Assembly (NCBI GenBank): GCA_013180625.2
Contig: SNVD02003345.1
Coordinates: 1 to 64,000, forward strand
Reading direction: 5' to 3'
DNA length: 64,000 nt
Origin: Boswellia sacra
Lineage: Eukaryota > Streptophyta > Magnoliopsida > Sapindales > Burseraceae
The translations under genes were made by a program, and so were the position numbers. A model generated the notes under the pieces. The model ran no database searches. It was not told the origin of the DNA and saw nothing but the letters and a program-made list of their open reading frames with translations. Below, one piece after another: positions 11,052-24,255 of this stretch (position 1 is the first letter of the stretch; each line of letters starts with the position of its first letter).

Positions 11052-13025
11052 CATGATGCCTTTTCAAGAATAACTTATTATTCTTTATTATTCAATTATA
11101 TACTAATTGTATTATTATCTGGTTAAGTGGATTATGTGGAAGTGTGCAGATCAGCCAAGTGGAATTGAGATACGTCATATTGTTATGCAAAGCATCTTTA
11201 TTTTTATCTAGCTACTTATTTTTACAAGCAAACACGTTAACTCAAGGAAACTTTTTATCCATAGAAAAAAGTAATCGTCAAACAAACTACGAATTTAAGT
11301 ACTATCTTTTGAAAGAATCTATTATTGTGTTGTTTGCTAAATCGAAAAAAGTCGTCGTTTGCCCCCAATGCCATTGAATTTGATAACGAATGGAAAATGG
11401 AAGAAAACTAAAGAGGAATCACATTTACGATGCCGACATGTAATTTATTGAAATAATAATAAGTTCATTAACTAACTCGATTATTTTATACTACATGAAG
11501 GATGCAACATATTATGATGTATCCATGCGGAATGAAACAAAGTTAATTACGTTCAAAGAAACGTTCTTCTTGGAGCTCCTTGATTTTAATTGTAGGCGCA
11601 AATGCCTTTTGGCCACGGGCAGATTTGAGTACAATTTCCCGTGATGCAACAAAACCCTGCCTTTTGTGGGCAATCTTTCTTGCAGTCAGCATCAGTTTTG
11701 CAAGGTATTGGTAATATCTGGAAGGACTCAGATCTCGGAAGCTCAAGGAATGGGATATCGATCGATTGGAATTCGTTAGGTAATCAAAAAGAAGCTAAAA
11801 AAATAAATAAATACACTACTTGCTTTAAAGAGAGGTGGATGGACTAACATGAAGCCGTGACAAGGAGGGCAACCATAAAGGTCAGCTTGCTGTAGCTTAT
11901 CCTCTCCATATTTCCCTTACATTTAATAGTATGTAAAAACTCGATCAAACTAATAAAAAATGATATGACATCCCTTACATTGCTAAACCGTATTTATAAC
12001 TTGCTTCTCGACGTGCCGTACTTGGTAATAAACAAAACTTGTAACAGAAAACAAAACAATTTTACTAAAAAACCTAACGAATGAGAAAGCTATCACAATT
12101 TTTTATGGCTTTGTTATCCTGAATAAAAAAAGGTACAACTAAATATGTAAAGAAACGGGCACATACCACCGATACGCTATAACATTCGATCGATTAATTT
12201 AACTTTAAGCTCGAATATGTAAGAGTCCACATGCTATTTAACTTGTTTGACAATATTATCCTAAAACCAAGGTGTCAAATTAGAGCATTGAACTTTCGTA
12301 CCTTAGGATCTATGAGAGTCCACCATGCAGGTCACATTTAGTTTTAAAAGGTCTACCTGTGTGGGAGGTTCGTTAAAGTTATGTGATTCGTAAATTCACA
12401 TTCTGATTTATGATTCATCGTTTTAGAAATTAAACTCAAAAATTAAACTTAATTTTACTTGGGAGACCAAAAACAAAGAGTTAGTATTATTGATTTGAAC
12501 TGAATGATCATGTTGTTAGGGTATCCTGCTTTTGTTCAGCTGCCCTCTAGTTTTGGATCGGCAAAATGATTTGTTAAACATACCATGCAGCTTCAAACTG
12601 TAAGAATTTCTTATACTTCATGCACACAACAGATACACTACAATAAGATTTTTAATTGGATGGACAAGGAAAGCCGAGTGATGAGACCATATAATATCTC
12701 TTTTATTTATTTATTTATTTTTGCATTAGACAAAGCATGACATGAAAATGGCAATGCTTATCGACAGTAATTTGCCTAAAAAATATTCGTGCTTGGTTAA
12801 ACTCTGACACTCTTTCTTTTGGCAGGAATATACAAACTCTTTTTACTACACATCCAATGTAAAGCGAAATAAACAAATAACTAAAATAATCAACCCGTTT
12901 CACAGTTGATCCCTTCCATAGCTTTCTATTGGCCACAACTTGAAGGCGCACTTTTTTTGGGTTCATTCCTTCAAAATTACTTATCGAACAAGCCTCGTGA
13001 AGAATGAATATTGAGGTTATTCCAT
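11052..13025. repeat. Array unit 2 (1974 bp)
   Basis: Full unit. It carries the variant gtcgtcgtttgcccccaatg shared with units 5 and 7. It contains the recurring 67-codon minus-strand ORF (11543-11746). Confidence 0.85.
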
Positions 13026-13905
13026 TACGATGCCATTTCGAGAATAACTTATTATTCTTTATTATTCAATTATATACTAATTGTATTATTATTTGGTTAA
13101 GTGGATTATGTGGAAGTGTGCAGATCAGCCAAGTGGAATTGAGATACGTCATATCGTTATGCAAAGCATCCTTATTTTTATTTAGTTACTCATTTTTACA
13201 AGCAAACACGTAAACTCAAGGAAACTTTTTATCCATAGAAAAAAGTAATCGTCAAACAAACTACGAATTTAAGTACTTTCTTTTGGAAAAATCTATCATT
13301 GCATTGTTTGCTAAATCGAAAACTGTCATTGTTTGCCCACAATACCATTGAATTTGATAACGAATGGAAAATGGAAGAAAACTAAAGAGGAATCACATTT
13401 ACGATGCTGACATGTAATTTATTGAAATAATAATAAGTCAATTAACTAACTCGATTATTTTATACTACATGAAGGATGCAACATATTACGATGTATCCAT
13501 GCGGAATGAAACAAAGTTAATTACGTTCGAAGAAACATTCTTCTTGGAGCTCCTTGATTTTAATTACAGGCACAAATGCCTTTTGGCCACGGGTAGATTT
13601 GAGTATGATTTCCCGTGATGCAACAAAACCCTACCTTTTGTGGGCAATCTTTCTTGTAGTCTGCATCAGTTTTGCAAGGTGTTGGTAATATCTGGAAGGA
13701 TTCAGCTCTCGGAAGCTCAAGGAATGGGATACCTATCGATTGGAATTCGTTAGGTAATCAAACAGAAGCTAAAAAAATAAGTAAATACACTACTTGCTTT
13801 AAAGACAGGTGGATGGACTAACATGAAGCCGTGACAAGGAGGGCAACCATAAAGATCAGCTTGCTGCAGCATATCTTCTCCATATTTCTTTTAGATTTAA
13901 TAGTA

Positions 13906-13910
13906 TGTAG
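13906..13910. repeat. Target site duplication, left copy (TGTAG)
   Basis: Matches 15332-15336. Intact units show a single uninterrupted tatgtagaaactcg at this point. Confidence 0.9.
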
Positions 13911-15331
13911 TGATAGGTGTCTATTTATGTATTACTTTCATATCAATTTGTCCATGTTTCTTTGCTATATTCCTTGGTATTTTTATGTTTTTGTGTGGTT
14001 TTGATGTTTGTAGGAGTTTTGGAGCAACTTGCACAAAAATGGAGTAAAACCCTTCATTTTCACCTCTGCTAGTCAACCATCTTCTCGGATTTAATTGTAT
14101 TGATATACAATGAACCCGATGACATATTATATACCGTTGGAAAGCTCTCGAAGTCTATTTTCTGGAGAAATGTACGGTTTATAAATCCATTCAGTGTACC
14201 AAAAGTTGTAATCAAAACAGTGTGAGATGTATAGAAATATAATTCCACAAGCACTGTAGCATGTATAATACGGGGCACTGTAGCAAGTACTGTAGCAGAG
14301 TATTTAAACACATTTTAGGGTTTTATTTTCATAACTTGAAGAGGGGAAAACGTGGGAGGAGGCTGCATTTCTGGATTTCTCTCATCCCTTGGAGTTCTTG
14401 AAGGAGAAAAAAGATTTTGAAAGAGGAGGAACTACAATTCCAAGAAGATTCATCTACAAAGAAGATTTTCAAAGAATTTGCTAAGTTCTTTCTTTCCTTT
14501 TCAATTCTGGAATTTCTCTGTATTGTATTTGTTATTCTGATTGAATATGTGTAACTAAATCTGAATGGGTTGAGGGTGATTTCAAAGCCCTTGATATGGA
14601 TTTTGTGAGTTGATTGTGTAAGAAATTAGTATCCAATTCTCTAATTGAAGTTGCTTGTATTTTCCCATATCTAATGCTTATGATTGCTTACTGATTGTAT
14701 TTGGAATGGCCAACTGAATATAATTTGTTATTGTCTATTGCTAGATTAGAAATCTTGATCCGTAATTGTCATGAATTTCCAATCATTAGTAGCAAAATTG
14801 TGATCAGAGATTGCAATTGGAAAATACAACCTAGGTTAAATAATCTGAACTTGTATGATTATTGCTTAGATCAACCTATCTTTCTCATCGTAATGCTTCC
14901 ATTGAATTAAACTCAGAGAGCTTGTTCTAGGTTGTTTAATGGATAGAGATTAAATAAAGAGCTTGTTTTATTTAACAACAAAGTAAGGAAAGATTGGGAT
15001 AACAGAGCTTCTTGTTATCTACGGTTGATAACTTCAATGCTGTAATTGGATTACAATTCTATGTTAATTCACAAATTCATATCTTGTGGCAGAGAAAGAA
15101 CCCTTAACCAGGTTACTCTCATTGATTTTTCACTCTATTTTACTTTGTATTATTTTATTGTGCATTTACATTAATATTTCATTTAGTTAATCCATCAACA
15201 AAACCCCCCCATTTATCTGTTGTGGCTGTAAAATAACAAATTCAGTTAGAATCAATCCTCGTGGGAACGATATTTTACTCATCACTTTATTACTTGTGCG
15301 ACTAGTATACTTGCTAGTTTCGAATGCATCA
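13911..15331 (+). mobile_element. Solo LTR, Ty3-gypsy type (1421 bp)
   Basis: Starts TGATAGGTGTC and ends GAATGCATCA, flanked by TGTAG on both sides, inside array unit 3. Near the end it has cctcgtgggaacgata and acttgtgcgactagtatac, a layout usual at the 3' end of plant Ty3-gypsy (Athila/Tat-type) LTRs. There is no coding sequence and no second LTR. Orientation is inferred from those terminal motifs. It is absent from the other units, so it inserted after the array was amplified or without later spread. Confidence 0.82.
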
Positions 15332-15336
15332 TGTAG
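15332..15336. repeat. Target site duplication, right copy (TGTAG)
   Basis: Direct repeat of 13906-13910. Confidence 0.9.
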
Positions 15337-16428
15337 AAACTCGATCAAACCAATAAAAAATGATATGACATCCCCTTCATTGCTGAGCCGTATTTATAAC
15401 TTGCTTCTCGACGTGCCGTAGTTGGCAATCAACAAAACCTGTAACCGAAAACAAAACAATTTTCCTAAAAAGCTTAACGAATGAGAAAGCTATCACCCTT
15501 TTTGATGGCTTTGTTAGCCTAAATTAAAAAAAAAAAAAAACTTGCAACTAAATATGTAACGAAATGGGTACATAACACCAATACGCTATAGTATTCGATC
15601 GCTGAATTTAATTTTACGTGCGCATATGTAAGAGTCCACGTACTATTTAACTTACTGAACAATATTATCCCAAAACCAAGGGTTTAAATTAGAGTGCTGA
15701 ATTTTTGTACCTTAGGATCTATAAGAGTCCACCATGCAAGTCACATTTAGTTTTAAAAGATCTGCCTGTGTGGCAAGTTCATTAAAGTTAAGTGATTCGT
15801 AATTTCACATTCTGATTTATGATTTATGTTTTTAGAGATTAAACTCAAAAATTAAAATTAATTTTACTTGGGAGACCAAAAACAAAGAGTTAATATTATT
15901 GATTTGACGTACTGAATGATCATGTTGCTAAGGTGTCCCGCTTTTGTTAAGTTGCTTTCCGGTTTTGCATCGGCAAAATGATTACTGACCATGCAGCTTC
16001 AAAGTCTAGGAATTTCTTACACTTCTTGAACGCAATAGATACACAACGATAAGATTTTTAATTGGATAGACAGGGAAAGCCGAATCATGAGACCATATAA
16101 TATCTCTTTTAATTATTTATTTATTTTTGTATTTGATGAATCATGACATGAAAATGGCAGTGCTTATTGAAAGTATTTTGCCTCAAATTATTGGTGCAGT
16201 CTTAAACTTTGACACTTTTTTTTTGCAGGAATATACAAACTCTTTTTACCACACATCCGATGTAAAGCAAAATAGACAAAGAACTAAAATAATCAACCCG
16301 TTTCACTGTTGATCCCTCCCATAGCTTCCTATTGGGCACAACTTGAAGGCGCAATTTTTTTGGGTTCATTCCTTCAAAATTGCTTATCGGATAGGCCTCG
16401 AGAAGAATGAATATCGAGGATATTCTAT

Positions 16429-18294
16429 CATGATGCCTTGTCAAGAATAACTTATTATTCTTTATTATTCAATTATATACTAATTGTATTATTATTTGGT
16501 TAAGTGGATTATGTGGAAGTGTGCAGATCAGCCAAGTGGAATTGAGATACGTCATATCGTTATGCAAAGCATCCTTATTTTTATTTAGTTACTTATTTTT
16601 ACAAGCAAACACGTAAACTCAAGGAAACTTTTTATCCATAGAAAAAAGTAATCGTCAAACAAATTACGAATTTGAGTACTATCTTTTGGAAAAATCTATC
16701 ATTGCATTGTTTGCTAAACCGAAAAATGTCACCGTTTGCCCACAATACCATTGAATTTGATAACGAATGGAAAATGGAAGAAAACTAAAGAGGAATCACA
16801 TTTACGATGCCGACATGTAATTTATTTAAATAATAATAAGTTCATTAAGTAACTCGATTATTTTATACTACATGAAGGATGCAACATATTACGATGTATC
16901 CTTGCGGAATGAAACAAAGTTAATTACGTTCGTGGGCAATCTTTCTTGCAGTCTGCATCACTTTTGCAAGGTATTGGCAATATCTGGAAGGATTCAGCAC
17001 TCGGAAGCTCAAGGAATGGGATACCTATGGATTGGAATTCGTTAGGTAATCAAAAAGAAGCTAAAAAAATAAATAAATAGACTGCTTGCTTTAAAAACAG
17101 GTGGATGGACTAACATGAAGCCGTGACAAGGAGGACAACCGTAAAGGTTAGCCTGCTGCAACATATCTTCTCCATATTTCTTTTAGATTTAATAGTACGT
17201 AGAAACTCGATCAAACTAATAAAAAATGATATGACATCCCTTACATTGCTAAGCCGTATTTATAACTTGCTTCCCGACGTGCCGTAGTTGGTAATAAACA
17301 AAACTTATAACCGAAAACAAAACAATTTTCCTAAAATACCGAACGAATGAGAAAGCTATCACACTTTTTTATGGCTTTGTTAGCCTAAATTAAAAAAAAA
17401 AATTACAACCATATATGTAATGAAACGGGTACATAACACCAATACGCTATAGCATTCGATCGATTAATTTAATTTTAAGCGCGCATATCTAAGAGTCCAT
17501 ATACTATTTCACTTGTTGAACCATATTACCCTAAAACCAAAAGGTTAAATTAGAGCGTTGAATTTTTGTACCTTAGGATCCATAACAGTCAACCACGCAG
17601 GTCACATTTAGTTTTAAAAGATCTGCCTGTGCGGCAAGTTCATTAAAGTTATGTGATTCGTAATTTCACATTCTGATTTATGATTTATGTTTTTAGAAAT
17701 TAAACTCAAAAATGAAAATTAATTTTACTTGGGAGACCAAAAACAAAGAGTTAATATTATTGATTTGACGTACTGAATGATCATGTTGTTAGGGTATCCC
17801 GCATTTGTTAAGTTGCCTTCCGGTTTTGCATCGGCAAAATGATTTGTTAAACTTACCATGCAGCTTCAAAGTATAAAAATTTCTTCCACTTCATGTACAC
17901 AACAGATACACTACGATAAGATTTTTAATTAGATAGATAGGGAATGCCGAATCATGAGACCATATAATATCTTTTTTAATTATTTATCTATTTTTGTATT
18001 CGATGAATCATGACATGAAAATGGCAATGCTTATTGACAGTATTTTGCCTCAAATTGTTGGTTAGTCTTAAACTTTGACACTTTTTTTTTGCAGGAATAT
18101 ACAAACTCTTTTTACTGCCCACCCAATGTAAAACGAAATAGACAAATAACTAAAATAATAAACCCGTTTCACTGTTGATCCCTTCCATAGCTTTGTATTG
18201 GCCACAACTTGAAGGCGCACTTTTTTTGGGTTCATTCCTTCAAAATTGCTTATCGAACAGGCCTCGTGAAGAATGAATATCGAGGATATTCCAC
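16429..18294. repeat. Array unit 4 (1866 bp, internal deletion)
   Basis: About 115 bp are missing after acgttcg at about 16932, so the recurring minus-strand ORF is lost. The later part shares gatagatagggaatgccgaa and cacccaatgtaaaacga with unit 6. Confidence 0.85.
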
Positions 18295-20275
18295 TATGAT
18301 GTCTTTTCGAGAATAACTTATTGTTCTTTATTATTCAATTATATGCTAATTGTATTATTATTTGGTTAACTGGATTATGTGGAAGTGTGCAGATCAGCCA
18401 AGTGGAATTGAGATACGTCATATCGTTATGCAAAGCATCCTAATTTTTATTTGGTTACTTATTTTTACAAGCAAACACCTAAACTCAAAGAAATATTTTA
18501 TCCATTGAAAAAAGTTATCGTCAAACAAACTACGAATTTAAGTACTATCTTTTGAAAGAATCTATTATTGTGTTGTTTGCTAAATCGAAAAAAGTCGTCG
18601 TTTGCCCCCAATGCCACTGAATTTGATAACGAATGGAAAATGGAAGAAAACTAAAGAGGAATCACATTTACGATGCCGACATGTAATTTATTGAAATAAT
18701 AATAAGTTCATTAACTAACTCGATTATTTTATACTACATCAAGGATGCAACATATTACGATGTATCCATGCGGAATGAAACAAAGTTAATTACGTTCGAA
18801 GAAACGTTCTTCTTGGAGCTCCTTGATTTTAATTGCAGGCGCAAATGCCTTTTGGCCATGGGCAGATTTGAGTACGATTCCCCGTGATGCAACAAAACCC
18901 TGCCTTTTGTGGGCAATCTTTCTTGCAGTCTGCATCACTTTTTCAAGGTATTGGTAATATCTAGAAGGACTCAGCTCTCGGAAGCTCAAGGAATGGGATA
19001 CCTGTCGATTGGAATTCGTTAGGTAATCAAAAAGAAGCTAAAAAAAAAATAAATACACTACTTGCTTTAAAGATAGGTGGATGGACTAATATGAAGCCGT
19101 GACAAGGAGGACAACCATAAAGGTCAGCTTGCTGTAGCATATCCTCTCCATATTTCTTTTAGATTTAATAGTATGTAGAAACTCGATCAAACTAATAAAA
19201 AATGATATGACATCCCTTACATTGCTAAACCATATTTATAACTTGCTTCTCGACGTGCCGTAGTTGGTAATAAACAAAACTTGTAACCGAAAACAAAACA
19301 ATTTTCCTAAAAAACCTAACGAATGAGAGAGCTATCGCACTTTTTTATGGCTTTGTTATCCTGAATAAAAAAAAAAAACACTTACAACTAAATATGTAAC
19401 GAAATGGGTACATAACACCAATACGCTATAGCATTCGATCGATTAATTTAATTTTACGCGCGCAAATGTAAGAGTCCATATACTATTTAACTTGTTGAAC
19501 AATATTATCCTAAAACCAAGTGGTGAAATTAGAGCGCTGAATTTTTGTACCTTAGGATCTATAAGAGACAACCACGCTGGTCAAATTTAGTTTTATAAGA
19601 TCTGCCTGTGTGGCAAGTTCATTAAAGTTATGTGATTCGTAATTTCACATTCTGATTTATGATTTATGTTTTTAGAGATTAAACTCAAAAATTAAAATTA
19701 ATTTTACTTGGGAGGCCAAAAACAAAGAGTTAATATTATTGATTTGACGTACTCAATGATCATGTTGCTAAGGTGTGCCGCTTTTGTTAAGTTGCGTTTC
19801 GGTTTTGCATCAGCAAAATTATTTGTTAAACTTACCATGTAGCTTCAAAGTATAAGAACTTCTTACACTTCATGTACACAACAGATACACAACGATAAGA
19901 TTTTTAATTGGATAGACAAGGAAAGCTGAATCATGAGACCATATAATATCTCTTTTAATTATTTATTTATTTTTGTATTCGATGAATCATGACATGAAAA
20001 TGGCAATGCTCATTGATAGTATTTTGCCTCAAATTGTTGGTGGAGTCTTAAACTTTGACACTTTTTTTTTTGCAGGAATATACAAACTCTTTTTACTACA
20101 CATCCAATGTAAAACGAAATAGACAAATGACTAAAATAATCAACCCGTTTCACTGTTGATCCCTTCCATAGCTTTCTATTGGGCACAACTTGAAGGCGCA
20201 CTTTTTTTGGGTTCATTCCTTAAAAATTGCTTATCGGATAGGCCTCGTGGTGAATGAATATAGAGGATATTCCAT
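18295..20275. repeat. Array unit 5 (1981 bp)
   Basis: Shares gtcgtcgtttgcccccaatg (early) and ttgcatcagcaaaattattt (late) with unit 7. It contains the 67-codon minus-strand ORF at 18786-18989. Confidence 0.85.
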
Positions 20276-22258
20276 TATGATGCCTTCTCGAGAGTAACTT
20301 ATTATTCTTTATTATTCAATTATATACTAATTGTGTTATTATTTGGTTAAGTGGATTATGTGAAAATGTGCAGATCAGCCAAGTGGAATTGAGATACGTC
20401 ATATCGTTATGCAAAGCATCCTTATTTTTATTTGGTTACTTATTTTTACAAGCAAACACGTAAACTCAAGGAAACTTTTTATCCATAGAAAAAAGTAATC
20501 GTCAAAGAAACTACGAATTTAAGTACTATCTTTTGGAAAAATCTATCGTTGCATTGTTTGCTAAATCGAAAAATGTCATCGTTTGCCCACAATACCATTG
20601 AATTTGATAACGAATGGAAAATGGAAGAAAACTAAAGAGGAATCACATTTACGATGCTGACATATAATTTATTGAAATAATAATAAGTCAATTAACTAAC
20701 TCGATTATTTTATACTACATGAAGGATGCAACATATTACGATGTATCCATGCGGAATGAAACAAAGTTAATTACGTTCGAAGAAACGTTCTTCTTGGAGC
20801 TCCTTGATTTTAATTGCAGGCACAAATGCCTTTTGGCCACGGGCAGATTTGAGTACGATTTCCTGTGATGCAACAAAACCCTGCCTTTTGTGGGCAATCT
20901 TCCTTGCAGTCTGCAACACTTTTGCAAGGTATTAGCAATATCTGGAAGGATTCAGCTCTCGGAAGCTCAAGGAATGGGATACCTATGGATTGGAATTCGT
21001 TAGGTAATCAAAAAGAAGCTAAAAAAATAAATAAATACGCTACTTGCTTTAAAAACAGGTGGATGGACTAACATGAAGCCGTGACAAGGAGGACAGCCAT
21101 AAAGGTCAGCTTGCTGCAGCATATCTTCTCCATATTTCTTTTAGATTTAATAGTATGTAGAAACTCGATCAAACTAATAAAAAATGATATGACATCCCTT
21201 ACATTGCTAGGCCGTATTTATAACTTGCTTGTCGACGTGCCGTAGTTGGTAATAAACAAAACTTATAACCGAAAACAAAACAATTTTCCTAAAATACCGA
21301 ACGAATGAGAAAGCTATCACACTTTTTTATGGCTTTGTTAGCCTAATTTAAAAAAAAAAAAAAACTTACAACTAAATATGTAATGAAACGGGTACATAAC
21401 ACCAATACGTTATAGCATTCGATCGATTAATTTAATTTTAAGCGCGCATATCTAAGAGTCCATATACTAGCTAACTTGTTGAACCATATTATCCTAAAAC
21501 CAAATGGTTAAATTAGAGCGTTGAATTTTTGTACCTTAGGATGTATAACAGTCAACCACGCAAGTCACATTTAGCTTTTAAAAGATCTGCCTGTGCGGCA
21601 AGTTCATTAAAGTTATGTGATTCCTAATTTCACATTCTGATTTATGATTTATGTTTTTAGAAATTAAACTCAAAAATGAAAATTAATTTCACTTGGGAGA
21701 CCAAAAACAAAGAGTTAATATTATTGATTTGACGTACTGAATGATCATGTTGTTAGGGTATCCTGCATTTGTTAGGTTGCCTTCCGGTTTTGCATCGGCA
21801 AAATGATTTGTTAAACTTACCATGCAGCTTCAAAGTATAAGAATTTCTTACACTTCATGTACGCAACAGATACACTACGATAAGATTTTTAATTGGATAG
21901 ATAGGGAATGCCGAATCATGAGACCATATAATATCTCTTTTAATTATTTATCTATTTTTGTATTCGACGAATCATGACATGAAAATGGCAATGCTTATTG
22001 ACAGTATTTTGTCTCAAATTGTTGGTTAGTCTTAAACTTTGACACTTTTTTTTGGGAGGAATATACAAACTCTTTTTACTGCACACCCAATGTAAAACGA
22101 AATGGACAAATAACTAAAATAATCAACCCGTTTCACTGTTGATCCTTTCCATAGCTTTGTATTAGCCACAACTTGAAGGCGCACTTTTTTTGGGTTCATT
22201 CCTTCAAAATCGCTTATCGGACAGGCCTCATGAAGAATGAATATCGAGGATATTCCAC
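20276..22258. repeat. Array unit 6 (1983 bp)
   Basis: Closest to unit 4 by shared variants, but without its deletion. Confidence 0.85.
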
Positions 22259-24255
22259 TATGATGCCTTTTCGAGAATAACTTATTGTTCTTTATTATTC
22301 AATTATATGCTAATTGTATTATTATTTGGTTAAGTGGATTATGTGGAAGTGTGCAGATCAGCCAAGTGGAATTGAGATACGTCATATCGTTATGCAAAGC
22401 ATCCTAATTTTTATTTGGTTACTTATTTTGACAACCAAACACCTAAACTCAAAGAAACATTTTATCGATTGAAAAAAGTAATCGTCAAACAAACTACGAA
22501 TTTAAGCACTATCTTTTGAAAGAATCTATTATTGTGCTGTTTGCTAAATCGAAAAAAGTTGTCGTTTGCCCCCAATGCCATTGAATTTGATAACGAATGG
22601 AAAATGGAAGAAAACTAAAGAGGAATCACATTTACGTTGCCGACATGTAATTTATTGAAATAATAATAAATTCATTAACTAACTCGATTATTTTATACTA
22701 CATGAAGGATGCAACATATTACGATGTATCCATGCGGAATGAAACAAAGTTAATTACGTTCGAAGAAACGTTCTTCTTGGAGCTCCTTGATTTTAATTGC
22801 AGGCGCAAATGCCTTTTGGCCACGGGCAGATTTGAGTACGATTTCCCGTGATGCAACAAAACCCTTCCTTTTATGGGCAATCTTTCTTGCAGTCAGCATC
22901 AGTTTTGCAAGGTATTGGTAATATCTGGAAGGACTCAGCTCTCGGAAGCTCAAGGAATGGGATACCTATCGATTGGAATTCGTTGGGTAATCAAAAAGAA
23001 GCTAAAAAAATAAATAAATACAATACGTGCTTTAAAGACAGGTGGATGGACTAACATGAAGCCGTGACAAGGAGGACAACCATAAAGGTCAGCTTGCTGC
23101 AGCATATCCTCTCCATATTTCTTTTAGATTTAATAGTATGTAGAAACTCGATCAAACTAATAAGAAATGATATGGCATCCCTTACATTGCTAAACCGTAT
23201 TTATAACTTGCTTCTCGACGTGCCGTAGTTGGTAATAAACAAAACTTGTAATCGAAACAAAACAATTTTCCTAAAAAACCTAACGAATGAGAGAGCTATC
23301 GCACTTTTTTATGGCTTTGTTATCCTGAATTAAAAAAAAAAACTTACAACTAAATATGTAACGAAATGGGTACATAACACGAATACGCTATAGCATTCGA
23401 TCGATTAATTTAATTTTACGCGCGCATATGTAAGAGTCCATAAACTATTTAACTTGTTGAACAATAATATCCTAAAACCAAGTGGTTAAATTGGAGCGCT
23501 GAATTTTTGTACCTTAGGATCTATAAGAGACAACCACGCTGGTCACATCTAGTTTTATAAGATCTGCCTGTGTGGCCAGTTCATTAAAGTTATGGCAAGT
23601 TCATTAAAGTTATGTGATTCGTAATTTCACATTCTGATTTTTGATTTATGTTTTTAGAGATTAAACTCAAAAATTAAAATTAATTTTACTTGGGTGGCCA
23701 AAAACAAATAGTTAATATTTTTGATTTGACGTACTGAATGATCATGTTGCTAAGGTGTGCCGCTTTTGTTAAGTTGCCTTTCGGTTTTGCATCAGCAAAA
23801 TTATTTGTTAAACTTACCATGTTGCTTCAAAGTATAAAAACTTCTTACACTTCATGTACTCAACAGATACACAACGATAAGATTTTTAATTGGAAAGATA
23901 GGGAAAGCCGAATCATGAGACCATATAATATCTCTTTTAATTATTTATTTATTTTTGTATTCAATGAATCATGACATGAAAATGGCAATGCTCATTGACA
24001 GTATTTGGCCTCAAATTGTTGGTGGAGTCTTAAACTTTGACACTTTTTTTTTGCAGGAATATACAAACTCTTTTTACTACACATCCAATGTAAAACGAAA
24101 TAGACAAATTACTAAAATAATCAACCCATTTCGCTCTTGATCCCTTCCATAGCTTTCTATTGGGCAAACTCGAAGGCGCACTGTTTTTGGGATCATTCCT
24201 TAAAAATTGCTTATCGGATAGGCCTCGTGAAGAATGAATATCGAGGATATTCCAT
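22259..24255. repeat. Array unit 7 (1997 bp)
   Basis: Closest to unit 5. It has a small local duplication of gcaagttcattaaagttatg near 23575-23615 that accounts for its extra length. Confidence 0.85.

Larger units (their letters stand above)
13026..16428. repeat. Array unit 3, split by a solo LTR
   Basis: 3403 bp, of which 1426 bp are the LTR plus one target duplication; without these the unit is 1977 bp. It carries the variant gtttgcccacaataccattg shared with units 4 and 6. Confidence 0.85.

Noticed and set aside
18786..18989. Recurring 67-codon minus-strand ORF in array units 2, 5, 7 and 8 as a real gene
   Set aside because: It is broken or deleted in the other units. Differences between copies change amino acids as often as not, and no family is recognised.
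20865..21071. Recurring 68-codon plus-strand ORF in the array (units 2, 6, 7, 9)
   Set aside because: It overlaps the minus-strand ORF, the length varies between units, and no domain is seen. It is best explained as a consequence of the shared repeat sequence.
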